Shown: positions 31,377 to 37,796 of the stretch, piece by piece
Position numbering within the stretch: the stretch's first letter is position 1
Layout: each line of letters starts with the position of its first letter
From: Botryllus schlosseri
Taxonomy: Eukaryota; Chordata; Ascidiacea; Stolidobranchia; Styelidae
Length of the DNA: 37,796 bases
Direction of reading: 5' to 3'
NCBI GenBank assembly: GCA_000444245.1
Contig: ATSW01004592.1
Coordinates: forward strand, 1 to 37,796
Position numbers and translations under genes: made by a program
The notes under the pieces: generated by a model
What the model was told of the DNA's origin: nothing
Database searches by the model: none
Seen by the model: only the letters and a program-made list of their open reading frames with translations

Positions 31377-34300
31377 TTATGTTAGCACTGCCACACTCAG
31401 CGGTACACCTCTGTTTGGCTCGTACGGTGTTGCACGCTCCACCATCTTGATGCAGTCAATAATCGGACAGACACTGGTGCACAGGGTACAACCGGTGCAT
31501 GATTCGTTGATTTTAGGCAGATGCGTTAGCGGGTCGAACTCAATCGCTTGATATCCCGAGTCGTTGCAGACCATGTAGCACTTTCCGCAGTTGATGCACA
31601 TCTCCGGGTCAATCAGCGCGACGACTTGTTCCTTGTTGCTCAAGTCATTGTAAGTTCCTATCATGGGAAGAGCTTTACCGATGACGTCTGTAACAGACAC
31701 TACTCTTCTCACTGCTGCAGTTAGAGGTCTTTCAACGCTGGGTAACTGCCCAGGATCCACTGCTTTTTTTTCTGCCGCGATTATTCTGTCGCGCTCCTTT
31801 TTGTATGAACCAAAATTTGGAAGATCTTTACCGATAACATCAGAGATTCGTTTCACATTTTTGCCAAGCTGATGTACTGGCGTCGGCGGTGATTGGCCGT
31901 CCCATGCCTTGAATTCAGGGGAGGAGCCAAGGTATAGCAGCGTCTTCAATCCTGATATGTAATCTTGAACTACAGTAAAGTCTTGGTTTTGAACAGCGCT
32001 GCAGACTTGAAGTACACTGGCTCCAGCATGGAGATATTGTAGCCCAGCATCTGCAGAATCTATGCCGCCTGTTGCTAATATCGGATAGCCGGGCAATGCA
32101 CGGCCAATTGCTGACACTGCTCGAAGAGCTATGGGCCTGATTGCGTTCCCTGATACCCCTCCATAGGTTGTACGCTTGGCAGATCCAACCCTTGGCCATG
32201 CACTTCCGTTGGAATGGAGACCCATCAATCCGGAAACTGTATTAGTGGCTGTTACGCCATCAGCACCACCTTCTTTTGCGGCTGTCGCGATATCCACGAT
32301 ATTAGTCACGTTTGGAGTCAGTTTGGCAAAGAATGGTATTTTTGTAGCACTGCGCACCCATTTGCATATGTTACGAACCAATTCCGGGTTCTGACCGCAT
32401 GCTAACCCCATGCCTCTCTCACCCATACCATGAGGACAGGACAAGTTGAGCTCAAGAGCATCCGCACCGGCATCAACAGACATACGTGTTAGCAAGGTCC
32501 AGTCATCTTCGCTGTAGCCGCACATAATGCTGGCGATGAGGATTTTCTCTGGAAAATCTCTTTTCAATTCAGTGATGCTCCTGCACCAGTACTTGCAAGT
32601 TTTTTCACTGATCAATTCGATGTTCAAAAACGATCCTTGGCCAGGTCCGTAAAGATGGCCAGAGGTGGTGCCGCGGACGATTCGTGGTGATACATTTGTT
32701 ACTATATCTTTCTCGAGTGAATAGGTCTTTGTCAACGCGAATCCCCATCCTTCTATGAAGGCTCTTCGAATCATTGCAGATGTAGTCGTAGGGGGAGCGC
32801 TAGCCAAGCCAAACGGATTCTCGAATTTCAACCCACACATTGTAACGCTGATGTCTACCGAGTCAATGTCAGTGAAATAATTAGGTAGGGCAGGCTTGTC
32901 AGGCACTTCTTTTCCATCCAACTTTTGAAGGTATTTATGCATGAACCATGATGCAGTTTTACCGTCGTTCACAGATTCAACAGTAGTATTTGCCTGACCG
33001 GCCAAATCTCCACCACAGAACACCCAAGGTAGATTAGTTCCCATCGTGTCATTGTCGACACGAGGAAGGCCGTACGAGTTGAATTCAACTGGTTTGAGAG
33101 CGTGGCACACCTTCTCGTCAATGAGAGTGGACCCAAAAGCAGACAAGATGTAGTTTGTCTTCAACTTTGTAGTCTGATCTTCATCTACAATCCAGTTACC
33201 TTCATCATCTTGTGTGGTACGGGCGAATTCCATTCCTGTAATCCTACCGTCTTCGCCCTTCATGACCTTGAGAGGTGATAAGAACGGAAGAAATTCACAT
33301 TTTTCTTCCCTAGCAAGCTCCATTTCCTCCGGAACGGCACGGATGTTGCAGAATCCTTTACGGAAGACGACGAATACTCTTTTTGCTCCACAACGCAACG
33401 CAGAGGTGGCACAGTCGAATGCAGTATCACCGGACCCTAGTACAATAACTGTTCCACCGATAAACGATGGTAGTTTTTGACTGCAAGCGCACATTCCAGG
33501 TTTTGACCCTTTAGCAACTAAAGGAAGAAATTCCTTTGAGGTATAGTAGCCGTTGTCTTTAGTCAGACCCTCGAATACCGGTATAGTTTTAGGCTCTGGC
33601 AAGCCTATCCCGAGAAATACGGCAGAGTATTTGTCTTCTTCAAGAGACTTTAAAGTAATCGATCCTTCCATCAGTGGCTTTCCAAGCTCAATCTTCACGC
33701 CCAAGTCTTTCATCTGTTCGATCTCAAAATTCACGACATCGTAAGGCAGCCGAAATTGCGGTATTTCCGAAGTGCTCAATCCGCCTATGTAGTCCATCTT
33801 TTCATATATAGTTACGTTTGAGTAACCCAACCTCGCCAGAAACGTAGCACAGCTGATACTCGCCGGCCCGCAGCCCATAAGAGCTATTTTACGCTTGTAC
33901 GTGGGATCGTCGCGGGTTTGCGCTTCAATCTTAGGATCGCGAGCCTGTCGAATTCCCATATCACGAAATATCTCGGTGGCAAACTGCTGCAACCCGCCTA
34001 TATTGATCGGCCCTTCCTCCGTTCCAAACAAGTTACAGCCGCCCACGCAAAGATCGCTTGTGGGACATACCATTCCGCAAGTCAAACCGAGTGGGTTGTC
34101 TGAGAAAATTTGTTTCGCAGCACCATAGTAGTTCTTGTTAGCGATGCTGGTGATGAACGCCTTGATGTCGAGCTGAGTCGGGCAGCTTTTCTGACAAGGC
34201 GCGTCCGCGCATTTTAAGCAGCGCGCTGCTTCTTTCAAAGCGCCTCTTTCGCTGAGAGTAGTGTGCTTGATGTCATCGAAGTCGTTCTGCAACGGCTTGC

Positions 34301-34460
34301 ATGTTGAACAATTCTTATCCGAGTTTCGCTTCCAGTGCGTTCTGGCGCGTTTTGTAGCGACAGTCGTTGTTAGCTTGGCGTGTTCGGTCTTTCGGGGATT
34401 GAGTGCTAGTATGCTCTCAATATCTGGTAAATCTTTGCTCAAATCGCTAGTAACAGGCAT
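31377..34460 (-). CDS. DPYD: Dihydropyrimidine dehydrogenase (NADP+), intronless
   Basis: One frame of 1,027 codons aligns end to end with vertebrate DPYD (1,025). The enzyme reduces uracil and thymine with NADPH, the first step of pyrimidine breakdown in the cytosol. N-terminal [4Fe-4S] ligands are Cys81/84/89/93 and Cys128/132/138/142 with Gln158. FAD and NADPH domains follow (GCGPAS near 196-201, [10 protein letters not shown] near 341-350). The FMN-binding barrel contains [18 protein letters not shown], where Cys675 matches the human catalytic Cys671. C-terminal ferredoxin motifs are [11 protein letters not shown] and [12 protein letters not shown]. The start [20 protein letters not shown] matches the family N-terminus. 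The vertebrate gene has over 20 exons, so a complete intronless copy beside spliced genes suggests retroposition or intron loss. All key residues seem intact, so it is probably functional. Confidence 0.97.
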   Translation of the reverse strand: MPVTSDLSKDLPDIESILALNPRKTEHAKLTTTVATKRARTHWKRNSDKNCSTCKPLQNDFDDIKHTTLSERGALKEAARCLKCADAPCQKSCPTQLDIKAFITSIANKNYYGAAKQIFSDNPLGLTCGMVCPTSDLCVGGCNLFGTEEGPINIGGLQQFATEIFRDMGIRQARDPKIEAQTRDDPTYKRKIALMGCGPASISCATFLARLGYSNVTIYEKMDYIGGLSTSEIPQFRLPYDVVNFEIEQMKDLGVKIELGKPLMEGSITLKSLEEDKYSAVFLGIGLPEPKTIPVFEGLTKDNGYYTSKEFLPLVAKGSKPGMCACSQKLPSFIGGTVIVLGSGDTAFDCATSALRCGAKRVFVVFRKGFCNIRAVPEEMELAREEKCEFLPFLSPLKVMKGEDGRITGMEFARTTQDDEGNWIVDEDQTTKLKTNYILSAFGSTLIDEKVCHALKPVEFNSYGLPRVDNDTMGTNLPWVFCGGDLAGQANTTVESVNDGKTASWFMHKYLQKLDGKEVPDKPALPNYFTDIDSVDISVTMCGLKFENPFGLASAPPTTTSAMIRRAFIEGWGFALTKTYSLEKDIVTNVSPRIVRGTTSGHLYGPGQGSFLNIELISEKTCKYWCRSITELKRDFPEKILIASIMCGYSEDDWTLLTRMSVDAGADALELNLSCPHGMGERGMGLACGQNPELVRNICKWVRSATKIPFFAKLTPNVTNIVDIATAAKEGGADGVTATNTVSGLMGLHSNGSAWPRVGSAKRTTYGGVSGNAIRPIALRAVSAIGRALPGYPILATGGIDSADAGLQYLHAGASVLQVCSAVQNQDFTVVQDYISGLKTLLYLGSSPEFKAWDGQSPPTPVHQLGKNVKRISDVIGKDLPNFGSYKKERDRIIAAEKKAVDPGQLPSVERPLTAAVRRVVSVTDVIGKALPMIGTYNDLSNKEQVVALIDPEMCINCGKCYMVCNDSGYQAIEFDPLTHLPKINESCTGCTLCTSVCPIIDCIKMVERATPYEPNRGVPLSVAVLT

Positions 34461-36045
34461 TGTATTGCCAGCCTATTTTACCATCACACCTGAAATATAT
34501 ACAGACACTGGGATCGATTCTTTCTACTTAAAATGAGTTGAATATCTAGAAATCCCTATCAGCACGACAATTGTGACGCAATAAATCTCCGATTACATCA
34601 CATGTGCACGCACATCTATGTACTTCGAAATTCGGAAACCAAGCAAACTGAAACCCATTTACCCTGTGCAATCAGCTCGATACTACTTACGAAGACATTC
34701 GTCACATTTACCTTCGGAAGGTTGTCATGATGATTTCTCGTGATATCTATCAAACGGAGGAATAGTGATGCTTTTTTGCTACTCTAGGTAGATACGCGAG
34801 CTAGCCCATCACGTATAAACTACGACAGGCTTAAATCGATCTTTGAATACCTCTGCATGTCTACAATCTACATGTCTTCTCATATAGACCGGTAGCATAT
34901 CCATTTAACGAGAAATATATGATAAAATTAAACTGAACGGAATTATTCAAATTCCGGGTTAATACGATGACAGCGGAATGGCACGTAAAGCTTTATAATA
35001 CACGCTGTGTCACAGAAGTTAGCTCTGTAAGCCTATCTACCATTTTAGTGACCACAGGCTATGTTTGTTTTCGCAAATAGTTCATAATTCCGCCTATTGA
35101 CTTCCATTACATGATTTCCACGAAAAGTAACATGCGGCTCCCGGCCCGGCTGTGGAAGTGGTAGCCTTATATGGAGACTCGACGCAGCTTGCGCAATGCG
35201 CAGTATGCAGCCTGTGCTGCTATGTTTGCAAAAATCCTTATCACGGGTTACCTTAAATATGCCGCTAGTAATGCAAATCGCTGACTGTGGCGCATGATCG
35301 CAACTTAACTTTTCGTTGTCCGACTCCGTGAAGGAGAGAGGAGGCGGAGGAGATATAGCCTGCGATTGAATAGCAACTTACAGTAAGGACCAGAACTGAA
35401 ACTGCGACACGCCTCCATTTTATCAAGACTCTCGTCTCGCGTTAAGGCTATATCATGTTATCACTTCGATATTGTGGTGACACTGCAGTCGATTTTCGAC
35501 ATCGGACTTTGCTCAATGCTGAGTATCAAACCGCGAAACATCTGCAAAAGCCCTCAGCACCGGCCTGTTGCTGCCAACTAAGAACCGCAAATCGAGCTTG
35601 TTGTTTGGGTCTTCGCGGCGTATATAAGCCTGGCTGTCCATTGTTTCCGCGATTTCCGCACTTCTTCAATGGCGAAATTGGATACTAGTTCACAATAGGC
35701 AACCTCGCTTACTGTGTCACCTAACCAGAACTGTGCGATACGGCGGATTGATATTGACATAACTTGATAATGGGAAATACACCAACCCTTATCATCACAA
35801 TATTAACCAGCCGAACCGACATCGATGTTTATCGAGTACATTCGTGGCTATCCGAGTTTAATCCAGTTCTTAGATATTTGCGGTAAAGTCAATTCCATGC
35901 CTACTCATGAGCACGGCACGAGAATAGCAAATGATGTACGTACATTGCACAGCTAGCTTGACTCGCTTCGAGCCATACAGATCTCCTGTAGCATTTCCGA
36001 GAAATCAAGAAATTAGATTGGAATTAAAATGAGAGCGTAGGCACA
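34461..36045. other. 5' flank of the dehydrogenase gene, nothing further recognised
   Basis: It should contain the promoter and 5' UTR of the dehydrogenase gene. No TATA box, conserved exon or repeat could be defined. The 77-codon frame at 35455-35688 is rich in Cys/Arg and looks like chance. Confidence 0.35.
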
Positions 36046-36743
36046 TCACAAATTAGATTAGAATTAGATTGCCAGTATTTCGCTGTAATTAGTCTAATTA
36101 GATACCTTGAATTATGTCAAGTCTGCCTGCCTGGCGACACAACTCACGCCAAACAATCCAGCGTAACGGAATTTTTAAACCGCGCTTTGACACACAAGCT
36201 ATTAAACATGCTAGGTTGTTAAGGAGACGTACATATTCGCAACGCAATAGCGACCATTATTTCCTGCCTCGTAGGAAATCCCTTGCTGTCGTGCAGCGAA
36301 TTGCTTTCTGCAAAATATCTTCGGCGCACGCAATTGCTTTTCAAGTCGCCCGTTAATGATCGATCTACCGCAAACACTCGCCTATCAACAATACGGCAAC
36401 GGTAAATACGTTGACCAACGTCCCGGCGCTAAACTCGCAGGTCTTATCCGCAATGCTTAAGCAAACCTTGCTTTTGCTGACCGTGAAGTTATACCGTTAG
36501 CATATCCTGCGCGCGACGAATTCGACGATGATCAAACATAGCTCCCGCTCCGCACATACGCTTCAAGGATTAACTTGATCATCAAGCAGCGCACACTCTT
36601 TCCCAAATTAGGATTATGCAAACTACGATTCCAATCCGTATCCGTCACGGAGGAAACTGGGACAACTAGATAATAATTCAAGCTGTCTAATTAAACTGAT
36701 TAGTGCGAAATGCCGGTAAGCGATTCTACAATCTAATTTGTGA
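36046..36743. mobile_element. Element with long imperfect terminal inverted repeats
   Basis: TCACAAATTAGATT at 36046 is mirrored by AATCTAATTTGTGA ending at 36743. The similarity continues inward for about 75 bp (TATTTCGC, TTAATTAGA, CTTGAATTAT) with substitutions. The class is not certain because no target duplication was evident. The 80-codon plus frame at 36114-36356 within it is not recognisable. Confidence 0.6.
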
Positions 36744-37601
36744 AATGTTTCTATACTCTTAAAGGGGCACTGCGCTCTAAAAATGATGTGGTCTCAAATT
36801 GAAGGTAAAAGCGAACAGAAATTTTTGGCCCCAGCCATTTCCTTCAGAACGCCACCGTAATGGAGCTGAAGCGTTTTAACGAGACTACTTCAATCTCGTT
36901 GACTTATTTCCAGCAAATCAGTGTCAAATTAATTTTTCATTAATTAGCAATTTCACCGTCTCAACTCTATCACACCCCAGTATCAAGATGTAAACCCGCG
37001 AAAAAAAGCATCGCTTTCCCTTCAGGCATGCCTGGAACACGATATTTGGTCATATCGAAGTGTCGAAATTTTTCACCGTAAATACTATAAATTCGACAAT
37101 GGTCGAAATTTCAATTTAAGATTGCACGGCCTTTACCGGTCGGAATTGACCCAAATTTGGTGCGTAGCATATTTTTAGGCAACCTGACAATTTTATCACT
37201 AAGCGAGTCAAATTTGCAAAAAAAAATGTTATTTTTGAACAACCCTAACGTACAGTGCGAAACAAGCCAAGCTCGGTGTACACACAGACATTTGCCATCT
37301 CGTGCTTATGAGGATGAACCCTAATTTGATATGAACAGAACTTGATTTCTGTTGTGTTTCTTTCCCATTCGGAATATAATTAAATTTCCACTTTTTTTGC
37401 AAATTCAGTAGTTCTAATTCTTATCTAATTTGGAAAAGCTGGCAATTTATAGTTCTTCAACTCTGCACTGAGCAGTGAGCCGAACTCTTTCCAATTTACG
37501 GTCATGCAAACCACGATACTAAGCCGCAAACATGTAGAGTAGCAAGCACTAAATATAGATATACTTTAAACTCAACGTAGCCTAGCTGTATTCACTTATC
37601 T

Positions 37602-37613
37602 GTATAAATATAT
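37602..37613 (+). promoter_or_regulatory. Possible TATA box
   Basis: TGTATAAATATATG lies about 140 bp before the ATG of the candidate first exon at 37747. Confidence 0.3.
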
Positions 37614-37746
37614 GTTGGCCATCACATAAGTATGTAACTACAGAGGTCAAAGCGCGAGAGGCCTGAAGATAGTCGTGGAAGAACCGAGCGATGAGTTTCG
37701 TCAGCACAATCACGTGATCACCACTCCCGTGCACAGGATGCTCATC

Positions 37747-37772
37747 ATGGCGGATTTAAGCCCAGAAGGCCA
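37747..37772 (+). CDS. Candidate first coding exon of a gene running off the window
   Basis: ATGGCGGATTTAAGCCCAGA gives MADLSPEG, then a consensus donor CA|GTGAGT after 26 nt. The Kozak-like context ATCATGG and the upstream TATA-like sequence support a true start. The gene continues beyond the window, so the product cannot be named. Confidence 0.4.
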
Positions 37773-37796
37773 GTGAGTTAAGTTCCCTTTCGGTTG

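Noticed and set aside
33214-34536. Plus-strand frames of 61-91 codons over DPYD
   Set aside because: They are antisense to a fully conserved enzyme.
35455-35688. 77-codon Cys/Arg-rich plus frame
   Set aside because: No family features, no splice partners and no repeat copy. It is probably chance.
1-37796. LTR retroelement, Polinton, LINE open frame or CRISPR array
   Set aside because: I saw no reverse transcriptase, integrase, capsid-like frame, paired LTRs or regularly spaced repeat-spacer pattern.

Overview
The window looks like nuclear DNA of an invertebrate animal, most likely an invertebrate deuterostome (a tunicate would fit, but the sequence does not prove it). Reasons: spliced genes with short GT-AG introns, animal-type ABHD4/5 and dihydropyrimidine dehydrogenase proteins, a tRNA-derived SINE family and many hAT-type DNA transposons with 8-bp target duplications. 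Scattered single Ns point to a draft assembly.

Region 1 (1-10.1 kb) holds two intronless paralogues, head to head, of a large protein of unknown function with a DUF294-like nucleotidyltransferase signature. The left copy (minus strand) is open from 2099 to the window edge. The right copy (6197-9971, plus) would encode about 1,258 residues but is split by a net 2-nt deletion near 7896-7913. The inverted arms include the promoter-proximal DNA. The spacer between them holds a hAT end, a SINE, a complete hAT MITE and a foldback element.

Region 2 (12.5-27.0 kb) is a tandem duplication of a ten-exon ABHD4/ABHD5-type lipid hydrolase gene on the minus strand. All exons can be placed in both copies with matching lengths and phases. 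The upstream copy (22660-27025) encodes an intact 355-residue protein with Ser157/Asp307/His333. The downstream copy (12969-18277) has one extra A in exon 3 and some altered conserved residues. Intron 7 of each copy carries a different hAT insertion. A cluster of three further hAT elements, two of them nested, lies between the genes.

Region 3 (27.6-30.8 kb) contains exons of an unrecognised plus-strand gene, divergent from the ABHD gene and convergent with region 4.

Region 4 (31.4-34.5 kb, minus) is a complete dihydropyrimidine dehydrogenase (pyrimidine catabolism) in one uninterrupted exon of 1,027 codons, with its iron-sulphur cysteines and catalytic loop intact.

Region 5 (34.5-37.8 kb) is mostly non-coding. 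It has a long-TIR element at 36046-36743 and, at the right edge, a possible first exon of a new plus-strand gene downstream of a TATA-like sequence.

I saw no rRNA, tRNA gene, CRISPR array, LTR element or capsid-bearing element.
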